A stretch of 64,000 nt of DNA from Oidiodendron maius Zn. Lineage: Eukaryota > Ascomycota > Leotiomycetes > Myxotrichaceae. This document shows, piece after piece, positions 32,454-44,126 of this stretch. A program made the position numbers and the translations under genes. Where the stretch lies: the NCBI GenBank assembly GCA_000827325.1, contig KN832870.1:5642001-5706000 (forward strand), given 5' to 3'. Below the pieces are notes generated by a model that saw nothing but the letters and a program-made list of their open reading frames with translations, did not search any database and was not told the DNA's origin. The first letter of the stretch is position 1. Each line of letters opens with the position of its first letter.

Positions 32454-33270
32454 CTATTTGTAGGCTGGAGGGAACAGAGGTGCAGTGTCATTAATATCCT
32501 TGTCAAAGGGAGAAGGATAAAAATGAGGATTACTGATAAAGGGACCATTCATCCAACTCCCATCAATTTGCACTAGCATAGCCTCTGACTGGTATATCCT
32601 TTGCTTCGTAACCTGTTCGATCAAACGTTTCATCTCTAAAGCCAGACGTTGGAACTCAAAAGCTTCATCGAATGTGATTCCTGCCAAGGCTTGGCCTGCC
32701 ACTCCCGTTGTGCCCGACAGAGCCAGTTGGTGGGCACCATAAATGGGGCCTGCAACGAAACGGGTGAGCAATTGTGAAAGACTTTCAAGGCATAACCTAG
32801 TGTCGCCAGCGATTTCAGTGGATGCTGGTTGTGCATTACGGGCTGCCTCTGTGGTCGACATCGAAGACGAGAAGCTCCCCACTTGCAGCATAATGCGGTT
32901 CGAGGTATCGGCAGGAGACTGGCCAGAATAGGGCATACTGGACCCGTTAGATATATCAAGACTGGGATGGACTATGCCGAATTGATCTGGCGCCAGAGGG
33001 ACGGTCGAAGGGATAGGAGGAAATTGTGTCTCGCCCGGAAAACTGGGCTTGGAGCAAGGTCGGCTGCGAACAACGCAACGATCGCATCTTTCACCTGGCC
33101 AAGTCCGTTCAAGTGGTGTGCACTGAGTAAATTAGTCCTTATATGTCTGTCAATGTTTGATAGATAAAATACCACATTACCTTTTGCTTATCATGGCGGC
33201 ATTGTTGACACTTAAGGTAGGATCGTTCGGTTGGCCTCTCCGGTACAAGAGTTAGCCATGATGCCGACAT
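32454..33270 (-). CDS. Small Zn(II)2Cys6 transcription factor
   Basis: Two exons, complement(join(32454..33122, 33181..33270)), give 252 residues. The 58-base intron (gtaatg..ctcag) lies inside the zinc cluster. Joined, the cluster reads CxxCx6C (CQQCRHDKQKC, with the third Cys opening exon 2), then a loop of 11 residues, then CDRCVVRSRPC, the exact Zn2Cys6 spacing. The start MSASWLTLVPERP lies 19 residues before the first Cys. The C-terminal part (TRLCLESLSQLLTRFV...FEFQRLALEMKRLIEQV) resembles the helical tail of AflR-type pathway regulators, which bind CGG-type sites. The larger fungal_trans domain is absent, so it is a short regulator. The nearest possible targets are the transport/redox genes at 35-45 kb (inference). 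Confidence 0.82.
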
Positions 33271-34490
33271 GGTTCAGCGTAGTAACCCTATGCTTTAACA
33301 AAGTGGAAGGAAGTTTGTGAGTAGGTGATGGCTGCAGGCGTCGTTGGAGAGGTGAAATGGCTTGGTCGTGGCACTTGGGTATGTCACAGAGTGTGCAGCG
33401 TTGAATTCGCAACTCGAGGTATTTGCTGCCGCCAACTGCTTGACTTTTGAGGCAGGTAAAGGAAGTTTATGAAGTGGAAAGGTATCCATTTATATATATC
33501 AGTTTTCTTCTCTACCCTACCTTTACAGCATCGGGGGTCATGGCTGGCGAAGTTCGAATGATATTGGACCTGACGCGCTCTCACTCGTGCGGTGGTCGCA
33601 TGAAGCGTAGGAGCCAATGACTACGGGGTTTGGGACGGTCACCACCGGCTGGGCTGTGTTTTTCGCCCTCATCTGAATCAGGTCGGTACATCACGAACCC
33701 ATGTAGGTGAACGCACCAGTGAGAGGGCACCAGAGGAGCCGATCTTTCTCACGAATCAGTAGCCAACCAATCAGCTTACCGCGCCTCCCCGCCGGATTAC
33801 CAGTCCTGCCCGAGTCCCAGCGCGTCCCGTCGGGGTCGATTGGCCACACGCAGGACTCGTAGGCGGGTATCCTTGCAAAAGAAACATCCGTACCTCAGAA
33901 TCATGATAATCCCATCCTACGCAAGCCTGGCGCCGCGTCCTATTACTTTCCTGCCACGATCGCTACAGTACGACACGCCTGCTTCCTGCTTCTGCGCTAC
34001 TGCGACTAGCCATCCGCAACGACCGACAGCTCAGCTCGACGGGTACTACGGCCTCTTCACGTGGCTTGGCTTCTGTCGCGCCGTACTACGCTGCCTTGAT
34101 AATCGCAGCACCACACTACCACAGCCTCATCCAGGACACCAAGGCGGGCGGAGTGAGTGCCACTTTGTCCCGGGCCTCGCAGCAGCGGGTCCCCTCCATG
34201 TGGGTTGCAGCAGCAGCCTCAAGACCCGCAAGGATTGCTATTTGCTCAGAGCCCCTCTCTAGCTTTACCTTGCTGTGGTGCTTCTTCTCCAGAAAGAAGC
34301 CGGATGCAACGGTCTGGGCCTGTGCATATTACACCAGCGCACATGGCGGGCACCTACAGGTATGGGAACTCGGTCTCCTTCATTCAAGGAATAGTCCTCT
34401 TCACATCTAGCAACTGCGCCGCCGACCCATGAAGGAAAGAACTCTAGGCACTGGATAGCTGGGGGCATGGGGAAGCGTGGAAGCCATGGG
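33271..34490. other. Intergenic stretch, GC-richer
   Basis: It includes the promoter of the Zn2Cys6 gene. Overlapping open frames at 33840-34432 are Pro/Ser/Arg-rich with no recognisable domain, and no gene is called. Confidence 0.4.
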
Positions 34491-34610
34491 TTTCTATGGG
34501 AAGCATGAGTTACAGTGGGTTTCGATGAGTTACTATGGTTCTTAAAGGGTCGTTATGGGTCTGGAAGAGTTATTATGGGTCTGGATGGGTAATTGTGGGT
34601 TCCGATGAGA
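34491..34610. repeat. Degenerate 20-base tandem repeat
   Basis: Five consecutive 20-base units from 34511 (acagtgggtttcgatgagt, actatggttcttaaagggt, gttatgggtctggaagagt, attatgggtctggatgggt and attgtgggttccgatgaga, each after one variable base), preceded by one shorter unit. The shared core is 'atgggt..gatgggt'. It is a diverged minisatellite in noncoding DNA. Confidence 0.7.
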
Positions 34611-35095
34611 GGCATGGGGATTGGGGGACGCTGCGGGAGGGATATCGGGGACCTTGGCTAACCATCTTAGGCAGCCCCTTGTGGTCTTCTACCCCACAAT
34701 GCCTAAACCTGCGTGCTGTGACCCGGCAATCAGCAATGGCTCCTCCGATGTCCAGAGATGTTGCACACGCGTGGCATAAACCCAAGTATATTAGCTCACA
34801 ACATAATGCGATTCCGGTCTTGTACTACGACCATCGACTATCCAGTATGGTGCCTGTAAAGTGTCTGGAAGAAAACTTCTGTCAAAGGTTACAGGATCGA
34901 AGGATTCATCAGTATGTGTGTGGAATCGTTGTATTGAGTTGTCTAAGGTTCTAAGCTGTATATAACCACACAATATATGGTGCGCCGCCACTCGCTACGT
35001 TACGGATATTCAGATCACCCGTTCGGATCCGAATGCCCGAATATCCTTCACAACTTCCATATACCGTACCGCTCTTACAAGCCGTTCAACTGCAC
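34611..35095. other. Intergenic stretch
   Basis: The 3' flank of the MFS gene; no gene supported. Confidence 0.45.
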
Positions 35096-37132
35096 CTATC
35101 TCTTTATTTCCTCTTGTACATCTCTTAATCTTTTTTGCTCTTCCACTCTTTGCTGTTTTCTTCTCGCTTGAATATCCGGTGGATTACGTTGGAAGGTTCC
35201 TAACGTTAACAGAACACACACCCCAGCCAAGATTGCGCATACCCTCATATCTTCGTTAAACGCATCCGAATAAGCTTTTCTAACAGCATATAATTGGGAA
35301 GGGCTGAGGGTTTTCGCAGAGTATTGCAGCGATGCCAACTGGGACCCGGTGACAATTCCGATAAGTTGGTCGTATTCAATCCTCCCCGAAATAGCTGTTG
35401 ATGCTGCAATCCCTATGCTGCCGCCAAGAATGCGGACTTGCGCAACAAGTCCCTGGGCCACCGCTGGATCAAGTCAATAACTTTCTCACATAACCTAGAT
35501 ATATTTCGATGTGGACATACCATGGTCTCTCAACTCACATTCCACTGTCGCTAACTAAAGACGTGTCGCATCAGATATGAGTTACACTATCGATTTGAGA
35601 CTTACTATGCTTGAAGTCGCGACTGTAAGGCCAAATCCGAGGCCCATGAATACCTGAAATCCATACGTCTTTGCTTCGACGTCTATTCCATCCGAAAGAG
35701 TAGACAGACAAGCGGTGCCTATTACCATCAAACAAGAAGCAACTACGAGAACGGGAAAGATCCTGTTCTTCTGCCCCGTAAGCATCCCAGCCACCATACT
35801 ACCAACACTAGACACAACATCTGTTATTAGCGCAAATATCTCCCAGAAAAAGAAGATAGGATTAAAATTCCATGTGAGGATAGAGAAAGAGAGTTTCAGC
35901 ATACGCTGCGGAGCCAACCATTGGTAGTATCCCTAATCCGGCAGCAAGGGGAGTCATTTCGTTGACGACCTGAAATCGGAGTGGAAGGCTGTATACGATG
36001 ACGAAGTATGGAAATCCAGTGAGCAGAGTAGATAACGCCGCTGCTACGTAAACTCGGCGTTTAAGCAGACGGAGAGGCATCATGCTAAGCACGTTAGGCC
36101 AGAATCGATCAACGGACCATTCCCATGCAAATAAGACCAGCCAGCAGAAGCAGCCGACTATGAGCGGTGCTAAAAAGCCAGCAGTCCTCCAAGAATCGGG
36201 GTTGATGCCACTTTCTTGAAATGAGAAGACTACTAGAACAGAGGCGGCAATAAGTAATACACAGCTAACGATATCCAGTTGTCGTATTGATTGCCGTTCA
36301 GCATGACGAACTTGGTCTGCCTTTGGCCAAGCAAACCAGAACATAATAAGGGGTAAGATGCCGATGAAAGGACTATGAAGACAACGGTATCAATAAATCG
36401 CCATGATTTTCGTGGGGGAAACCCTACTTTATCCAAAATATCCACCTCCATGTCGCATAATGCGTAATTACGCCTCCCAAAACAGGACCAAGTACACCTG
36501 ACACCGCCAACACAGCACCAACTATGCTTCCGAGCCATTTCGTCAAATGCTGTGGAGTGATCTCCGGAAAGATAACTAGCGTAAGAGAGTACAGACCTGA
36601 TCCACCTACCCCTTGCAGTGCTCTACATGCTATTAAGGCATTGCGAGACTGAGAGAAACCGCAGCCGATTGAGAAGGCGAAGAAGATTATAAATGCAGAC
36701 ATATACGCATTTCTCCGACCAATGATGTCTCCCATGCGAGCAAATATGACCACGCAACCAAGATAGGACAGCTGGGAATGATTAGAAGAGTATGAGTCTG
36801 GTATTAATATATCTGAGTTCGTACTGTGTAGGCAAGAGCAACCCACGTAATTGACGTTAGGGAGTGGAAGTCTGCTCCAATAGTGTAAAGAGCCGTGGCA
36901 ACAATGGTGCTATCCAACATGGCAAGGAATAAACCGGTGCAAAGGCTTTGAAAGCTGTCAAAATAATTTTTCACCTTCTAACACTCAACTACACATACCT
37001 GATGCTCAGTGCTATCAATCGCCATGTTGATATTGTGGGTATTTGTGCTTGCTCTTCCCCACTTTCTGGGTCATCCTTGGTGCTGACGCCTTCTATGGTA
37101 TCGATATTATCGTGCTTTGAAATATCGTCCAT
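35096..37132 (-). CDS. MFS transporter, DHA2-like efflux type
   Basis: Seven exons, complement(join(35096..35463, 35521..35554, 35606..35807, 35905..36372, 36428..36771, 36825..36954, 36999..37132)), give 559 residues, all junctions in frame. Exon 6 is only 34 bases. The acidic N-terminal tail (MDDISKHDNIDTIEG) precedes the first membrane span LCTGLFLAMLDSTIVATALY, which carries the D-x3-VATAL signature of multidrug efflux MFS proteins. GDIIGRRNAYM is the loop 2-3 motif; ACRALQGVGGSGLYSL and AVSGVLGPVLGGVI form motif C of drug/proton antiporters. About 14 spans are expected. The C-terminus is charged and coiled-coil-like. Likely exports a toxic or secondary metabolite across the plasma membrane; the substrate is unknown. 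Confidence 0.9.
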
Positions 37133-37694
37133 CTCGCTAATTGATCTAGTAAACCTGCCGGAAGTCTCGCACACTTGACAAGATTGATTTTGAACCAAAG
37201 ACTGGTAAAATTAAAACATCTTGCGGTCGGTCGAAAATTACGCCGCTTGAAATCGGGCAAAGTAGCTGGCCGGGCTAGTTGGGTCCAGCTGGGGCACAGT
37301 TGGGTCGGGCTACGAAAGTACGTACGTACTGTACTAGGGTATTTGGCACTGACCAATGATATTATACTACGATCACGTAGTGCCTTTACGTACTTAATCT
37401 GTATTGTAAACAACAGAACGCAGCCATAAACGCCGCATATCGAATTCATGCTCTACGCATTCTAATAATCTTTTTATTCCAGCTGTATTAATTCAATCTC
37501 CAATTTGAAGTTTTAAGTAAACTTAAAGAGAAAGTATACTGCGACGTATGCGCATGAGATGTTTTCCATAAGCACTCTTAAAGCTTATATAGCTGAGTAG
37601 GTATAGTCAAAGGTTGACCAAATTAAGCTAAAGCAACAATATAATCTCAAGTAGCAGTTAAACAAGCTACCAAACTTCTACCCATGAACATGCT
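37133..37694. other. Intergenic stretch, MFS promoter
   Basis: Upstream region of the minus-strand MFS gene. It contains the palindromic run tacgtacgtac near 37318. No gene seen. Confidence 0.45.
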
Positions 37695-38330
37695 CTACCT
37701 GCTCCGGGGCGTGAATAACTCACACCGACGTGCCAAAATCATACCAGCAGTGACAATATATACCATGTCGTTCCAGATATTGCCTAGCTCCAAACCCCAG
37801 CCAAATGCTTTGGAAATTACAGGCCTTATAACCAGAGCGCCGACTGTTCGAGGATGCCAATTACGGTGTAGAGGCGGGAGACTTGCTCGGCGTGAACAAA
37901 AAATGTGACAAGAGACCGTACAGCGGACATGTAACCTGCTCCAAGGTCCATAATTACAATTATATCTTCCTTTGTCAGCGGAGAATTCTATGAGATGGCT
38001 GTTAAACACAAGCGAATGATGGCGGGAGGGAGGATAAGGAGCAGAATGGGGAGACGGGAGATATACTGCACCTGTAATCAGGAATGGAGGTGTTGCAGAC
38101 AGGTAATCGCTGATGCACCAAGTACGAGGAAGATCAAACTTCTACATGCTACTACCAGGTCTCTAACAGAAGCACGGAAGTGAAATAGCAAAACAAGTAT
38201 GGAATAAGTGATTGGGAGAAAGACGATTAGCACGATGATTCGATGAAGAGGACAACTGGGTAAAATGGTGTAATGAAGTTGGACTATGAAATATGTTAGA
38301 ACTATTACCAACCGAATTGAGAGAAAAGGC
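37695..38330 (-). pseudogene. Remnant of an MFS transporter gene
   Basis: On the minus strand one frame reads DLGAGYMSAVRSLVTFF followed by EQVSRLYTVIGILEQS. The continuation GALVIRPVISKAFGWGLELG lies in the next frame. Together they match the late membrane spans of a fungal MFS family (compare GSGF...ARSLVTSLV...LYT...IGALVAGPLLA...GL.LG..W). A frameshift separates the two parts. The upstream hydrophobic stretches (ISRLPILLLILPPAII) are also broken. No start or N-terminal half is found, so it is a decayed partial gene between two intact MFS genes. Confidence 0.5.
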
Positions 38331-38423
38331 GTACCTGATAAGTATGACTTAATATATGATTATACGGTGAGTGGCTTTCTTCCACGAGATAATTAGACTA
38401 CGTTTCTGAAGGTCTACACCCAG

Positions 38424-38759
38424 TTCTTTTGCGCAATTCCGCCAGCTATACGCAAACAATAGGGCACACAGATGGCCGATAAACTCCATCCTGGTGGGCT
38501 TCTACTATGTCTCGAATTTCCGTCATACAAAGATCCTAAAATTGACGGGCCGCCGTGGGGAGTCAGGAGTGGTGTATACTGGGACGTGCTTGTTAGAGGA
38601 GGGACAGGGATCATAGACCAGCCCATACCGGAAGAGGTTCAGGATCGAGAATGCGAAAATGCCAACGGTAAATTCAGCAGAGTTTTGTATGTCAAACCTA
38701 GGAGATCGCATGTGGCTGGAAAAGGAACGGATATGTTGTCCGTCTGGAGGAGGAAGTGA
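38424..38759 (+). pseudogene. Truncated thiopurine/thiol methyltransferase-like gene
   Basis: The frame starting FFCAIPPAIRKQ stops at TAG (38460-38462), then runs on as MADKLHPGGLLLCLEFPSYK, KIDGPPWGVRSGVYWDVL and RSHVAGKGTDMLSVWRRK. These are characteristic of the C-terminal third of fungal S-adenosylmethionine-dependent methyltransferases of the TPMT/thiol-methyltransferase type. The SAM-binding N-terminal two thirds are missing upstream, so the 95-residue open part cannot be an active enzyme. The TAG falls where relatives usually have Trp, which fits a G-to-A change. Its MFS-remnant neighbour suggests shared decay. Confidence 0.72.
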
Positions 38760-39696
38760 ATCGTAACAGAATGGTTTCCGACCGAGCCACGGGCTGGACC
38801 TATGAAATTGAGCTTGTCCATGCCCATGCGAGGCTCTGCCCCGAGTTCCAAGGCGTTGTAATACTGGTTATATGACTAGCTAAGCTTGATTAGCACGAAT
38901 AGATTGATGTACCGAGCCTCTGATGAGTACAAGCTGGCCTCGAGAGGAAAATGTCCAGAATCTATTCTAACGCTAGCGGGGATATATTTTAAGCCATATT
39001 ACAAGCATCAAATGGATAAATTCATTGCTGATATGGAATTCATACGGAAATGATAGAAACTAAATGGGGAAATGTCGCAATAAGATTCCGGTTGATTCGC
39101 TTACTCTTCCAGCACAGGCGATATTGCAAATGCGTAGTTGGGGTGACGTGAATACTCTATTGGACTCTTGTGATACAGTTTAGCTATAGTGAACTTCAAA
39201 TAGGCTTGTCCCTAAGCACTCTTATAAAACTTTCTAAGTTAATCCTTCCATGCAAGAAAGTATCGACTGCAATAGCCAATAGATGGAGGTTATAAAACAG
39301 TCTACAAACCCCCTCTCTGATTTCTGGATTTGACGAACTTGTAACAGTAGCCTTTCTATCTCGCTCAATACCTGCCATACCCCGCTGTGATTAGGCATTA
39401 AACAAATATACGGCATCGCTTTCTAATGCACCACCAACTCTTGGAGCGAGATAAAGTGGCCCAGAGACAACGGAAGCAACTGGTTGCGAGTATGGAGCAA
39501 AATGGTCGTTGCCTCGGAGCAATTTGGTTCTCGGCATGGAGATGGCTGGACGCTGACAAACAAACTCTTAACAACCTCCAAACTCAACCACGGTGCGAAA
39601 ATACTGGAAATCATTAATAATAATAGGATATATTTACTTGCTTTCGTGCGCCGTCTCTTATGCGTATCAAGCAGTCTCTGTATTCTCTTTCCCGCA
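38760..39696. other. Intergenic stretch
   Basis: Upstream region of the second MFS gene. An antisense open frame at 39423-39863 overlaps the gene start and is considered a shadow. Confidence 0.45.
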
Positions 39697-41369
39697 ATGA
39701 CATCTTCATCAGAAACAGATCTGCCCGAAAAGCCGGAGGCCGACTCGCCATCCCATGCACCGTCACAACATCTAGGTCTGGAAAACCTATAAATAATCCG
39801 AATTAAAGTAGGATTTTCAACTGACTCGGACTCATTAGATGTCGAGTCCAATGAGCAGCCCAAAATACAAGAAAATGTCTACCCCGCCGATGCTCTCTCG
39901 ACACCGCGACAGATTCTCTTCGTGGGGACTCTCTGCACAGCCATGTTCACCAACCAAGTTGGCTTAGGAAATACTCTTGCTACTGTTGGCGTGATCGGAG
40001 AATCTTTTGGCATCACTAATCCGGGTCAGCTGTCCTGGCTTATAGCAGGCTACAGTTTAACCATTGGCACATTCATCCTCATAGGTGGACGACTGGGTGA
40101 CGAGTTCGGCAACAAGAAAATCTTCGTCATAGGTATGGCCTGGTATTCATTGTGGTCCCTAGTAGCTGGTCTTTCAGTCTACTCTTCCTATGTTCTCTTC
40201 ATCTTCGCCCGCGTCTTCCAAGGAATGGGACCCGCACTGACCTTGCCCAATGGGCTTGCCATCTTGGGCCAGACTTACTCACCAGGACCACGCAAAAATA
40301 TGTCTTTTGCTTGGTTCGGTGGATCAGCCCCTTTTGGTGCCATCGCTGGTTTCTTATTTGGCGGTCTCTTCGCTCTCGCTTGGTGGCCATGGATTTACTG
40401 TAGCCAGGCTATTGCTCTTGCAGGCGTCGCCGCGTTCGCTGCTTGGACAATTCCCCCACTACCTGTACAACCAAGACAGAATCGGTCAATTGGTGAGAAG
40501 ATCGAGGATTTAGATATTCCTGGGGGTCTGACTGGCGTTACGGCTCTGGTGTTGTTCAACTTTGCATGGAATCAGGCTGTTGTTGCCGATTGGCAGCATC
40601 CGTACATCTATGTTTGCCTCATCCTCGGGGCCATTTTCGGAGTAGCATTCTTTTGCATTGAGATTCACTGGGCTAAATCACCAATTCTGCCCCTCGCTGC
40701 TTTTAATTCAGACATCGCATTTGTTTTCGTGTGCACGGCAACAGGCTGGGCTTGCTTTGGTATATGGGTTGGTGTTGCTCTAGAATAAAGAAAGCATCCA
40801 AATTAATCTTGACACAGGTCTTCTATATCGGTCAAGTCGCCATCAATATCGGCGGTAGTACTCCTCTTCAAATAGCAGCGTGGTTTATCCCCGTCATTCC
40901 TTCCGGCTTGCTTTCTGCCCTAGCTGTTGGCAAGTTACTCGGAAAGATTCCAGCTTCGTGGATTATGGTTGTCGGACAGGTCGCCTACCTGGCAGGATCT
41001 ATCCTCGCAGCCACTCGGCCTCCGCATTCGATTTACTGGACATACTACTTCTTCAGCGTCCTCATTATCACTGTTGGCATGGATACGTCGTTTCCCGCTG
41101 CTACAATTATCTTTTCAAATGCAGTGCCACAACGGTACCAGGGGATGGGTGCGAGTATAGTCATGACAGTTGTCAACTACAGCATATCGCTTGGGCTTGG
41201 GTTTGCCGGCACTATCGAAACCAACATTAATAATGGCGGGATGATGGAGTCAGAAAAGTTTCTCGGTTACCACGGTGCGTTGTGGTTTTCGGTAGGATTG
41301 GCAGGGCTTGGTTTGGTCTTGAGTCTAATTTTTGTAGCCAAAGGTCATTGGAAGAGATCTACGGCGTGA
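39697..41369 (+). CDS. MFS transporter, ATR1/drug-resistance type
   Basis: Three exons, join(39697..39775, 39812..40767, 40818..41369), give 528 residues. The second intron (gttggt..acacag, 50 bases) joins CFGIW to VFYIGQVAINIGG. The first intron would be only 36 bases (gtctgg..aagtag) and is needed to remove an in-frame TAA; it is unusually short. After a 65-residue acidic tail come about 14 spans, including NQVGLGNTLATVGVIGESFG, IAGYSLTIGTFILIGGRLGD (motif A region, GRLGDEFGNKK), RVFQGMGPALTLPNGLAIL and GASIVMTVVNYSISLGLGFA. It resembles yeast ATR1/aminotriazole-resistance family antiporters, which export drugs or borate. If the 36-base segment is not spliced, the gene would be broken near its start, or translation would begin downstream. 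Confidence 0.85.
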
Positions 41370-41897
41370 TATATACTTGTCTCTACTTTCAGATACATTA
41401 TAGATGGTTAAGAAGTGTAGATTGGCAAGAGAATAGTTGAAGCAAAAGCGCATCTGCTAGAACGCAGCATATTAAGGTATGAGAATATTAGATTGCGTGA
41501 AGTTTCTGAGTTGGTTGGAGGGTGCCTCTCAGCTTATACATCGCAAAGAACATGACGGTATAATCAATCAAATAATACTGTAACATTAATGTAATATATA
41601 AACCAGGTAGTTATTCTCAAAGTTTGCGATAAATTATTTTCTGAAGCTTTCAAAAAGGCTTTTTGGTTCCTTGGATATTGTAGTAATAACTCTTTCCCCG
41701 TAACCCCCACCCCCCTTCTTCTCCCGTAACCAGGCATTACGAAAGCAATAGCAGCAGTAATAATCTTGCTTCTTTGCGTCTATCTCTTTGAGATAAGGAA
41801 ATATACATATCTGGAAGTCTCATGTGCATATGACTCTAGTTTGATGCATAGGTATTGGTAATTTTATATTCTAACATGTCTACGAGACCCCGTAACT
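41370..41897. other. Convergent intergenic stretch
   Basis: The shared 3' flank of the MFS gene and the reductase gene; nothing further seen. Confidence 0.5.
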
Positions 41898-43195
41898 TCA
41901 CCAGTCTCGGATATTGTTCTCTATACTCTTAGCTAATTTCGTGAACCCAGGCCTTCCTAGTGTCTTTAGCAGCTCTATAGCTCTTTCATTGGCGACCCTC
42001 GATCGATCCCGAACGCCGTCGTCCACGAAGTCCGCTGGGAAAATATGGTCTCGTCGCAGGTTCCGGAGAATTTTAAGGACATCACTAAGTACAAAAGTTA
42101 TATATTGACCTTGGATAGCAGAAGTGAATTGAGGCTCACTTAAAGTTGAATGGCTCGGCGAATGCGAAAATACGTTCATTTTGCACATCGGAGTTTATCA
42201 GACAGGCAACGTGAAGTCTGGCTGTATCTTGGACATCCACAAACCATTCTATAGATTCAAGTCAGCTCACTGAGCTACTTCTCAGTCGAAGTCACACTCA
42301 CGAGGTGGAATTCCTTTTAGAGCTGCCGCGTTACCATCGTATAGATATCTAATCCATATTCCTGTAGTCGTGGGCTGACTCCTAGCAAGAAGAGTGCCAA
42401 AATTAGAATTCGGCAGGATAGAATTAGCTACGAAACCCGGCTTCTCTTCTATCATAAACTTCCAAAGGGCCTTCTCTCCTTCGACTTTACTTGATGCGTA
42501 TACATCCCACTCTCTGCCGTCGTTATATGGCGGAGGCGCCCATGCTGCTTTAATGGCAGCTTCGTTCCATGTGCTCGCATCGATTGTGAATTCCTTATTA
42601 GGGATTGGTGCTGTCGCAGCAGTGGAAGAAGAGGTGTAGACAAATCTTTTGACACTAGGCTCTTTGGCTGCAGACCTCAGGATTCCCTGTAAATAATTAG
42701 TACAGTGAATTTCCCACTGTGTAAGGAGAGAGGCGCAGTTCAAAAAGAGTGTCTTTTAAGAAAGCCTCTTGCATCTCCGCTTTCTTACGACTGCCGGATC
42801 AACATGTCACCTACATTTATTCCAGCAAGGACCTCAGGAATAACTTTGTTCGGATTAGGATCAAAGGATACATTAGATGCTACGTGAGCTATGCCGGAGA
42901 TACCTGAGACCTGCTTAGTGCTTTGCTTTTATTTAATTAGGATATATTATTTACCTTTCACCGCCTCGTCAAATGCACCGTCATGGGACATGTCTGCTAC
43001 GGTTACTATCTCGAATCGATTGTGACCGAATTTCTGCTCCCAAAATGAACTTAGCCCTCGAGTTTTTGACAAGTCACGTGTAGTCCCTCGGACTCGATAT
43101 CCTGCTTCCATCAGTTGATCTGCTACATTGCTTCCAATGTAACCGTTCACGCCAGTCACGAGGACAACGGAATCCTTAGGTATTGCCGGCTCCAT
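41898..43195 (-). CDS. NAD(P)-dependent epimerase / dihydroflavonol-4-reductase-like aldehyde reductase
   Basis: Five exons, complement(join(41898..42084, 42140..42248, 42302..42686, 42815..42903, 42955..43195)), give 336 residues. The N-terminus has the extended-SDR Rossmann motif VTGVNGYIGSNVADQL, then YRVRGTTRD. Exon 2 gives GISGIAHVASNVSFDPNP. Exon 3 carries EPSVKRFVYTSSSTAA and the catalytic YASSK, followed by PNSNFGTL. Exon 4 gives the conserved QWFVDVQDTARLHVA. This set matches fungal ketoreductase/aldehyde reductases of the DFR-like group, which reduce carbonyls in detoxification or secondary metabolism. Alternative AG sites were rejected because they break the HVAS segment. Neighbouring MFS and SDR genes suggest a linked pathway. 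Confidence 0.9.
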
Positions 43196-44126
43196 TTTAG
43201 AACAGAAAATAAGGAACCGAAACTACTGATTAATGAGTACGCTATTAGATTCAGAAAGACACTCGTGATTCAGTCCAAATATTTATATTAATAATAGAAA
43301 GCGGCAGCGGCAATCTGTAACGGACCTTAAAGATTGTGAAGTCCGGTGATTTATAATGATTTATAACCTTCCAAAAGGATACAGGGACTCAGTGGCCATC
43401 TCTCCAATCAGTATTAGATCCAGGACATTACGGAGAATGTAATTCTGATCTCATACGGTCGTGCAGGACCATTGAAGAGAAGCAGTGTAACTCCGGAAGT
43501 TCGGAGTTCCGTGGCGTGTTTCCAAAACCTCCGCACTGAACCACCATCGAATTCCGTGTCTGGCTTTCCATTGGGTAAAGGCTATTAGCTCTCTCACTCA
43601 CCGGTCTTATATTTATAGGAAGTTTAGTAGTTTAATTCGGTTGGGTTGCTATTTCCTCAACGGATACGCAGAGGTTGGCCCAGAGCAGGGCCGAAGATTA
43701 GATCAGTTGCTACGCAACCCCATGAAAGCTTCAATACCCCCGTGGCACCGCATACTTTTCTGATAGGCTCTTGCTTCTTGCGAAGTATCCCTCTGGAGGT
43801 TGACTGCTGATAAGTTAGGATTCAACTTTCTCGTAACGCAACTTGAAATTACCGCCGCCATCTAACATGCTCATCCAAAGACACGGTCGTTCGCCACACG
43901 CACTATTGGCAAGTCATAGGGGTCTGACATTCGTAAACAGTAAACAGGGACTCAACTCTGAGGGCATTTATTGCTATTAGGAGCCTTTTTCTGAATTATA
44001 ATTTTATTTAGACGATCCTTCAAAGAACTAAAGTCGAGCGAAGTACTTTTCTGATATAATTCGTACATATTATGCCGAGGTACGAGATATGACATCTATC
44101 CTTACATACATGGTTTTATTCTGCTC
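43196..44126. other. Intergenic stretch, reductase promoter
   Basis: About 930 bases between two minus-strand reductase genes. No gene or repeat recognised. Confidence 0.45.

Noticed and set aside
33840-34432. Overlapping open frames of 90-140 codons
   Set aside because: Several frames are open at once in a GC-rich stretch; no frame shows protein-like conservation or domain.
39423-39863. 146-codon antisense open frame
   Set aside because: It overlaps the start of the clear MFS gene on the other strand.
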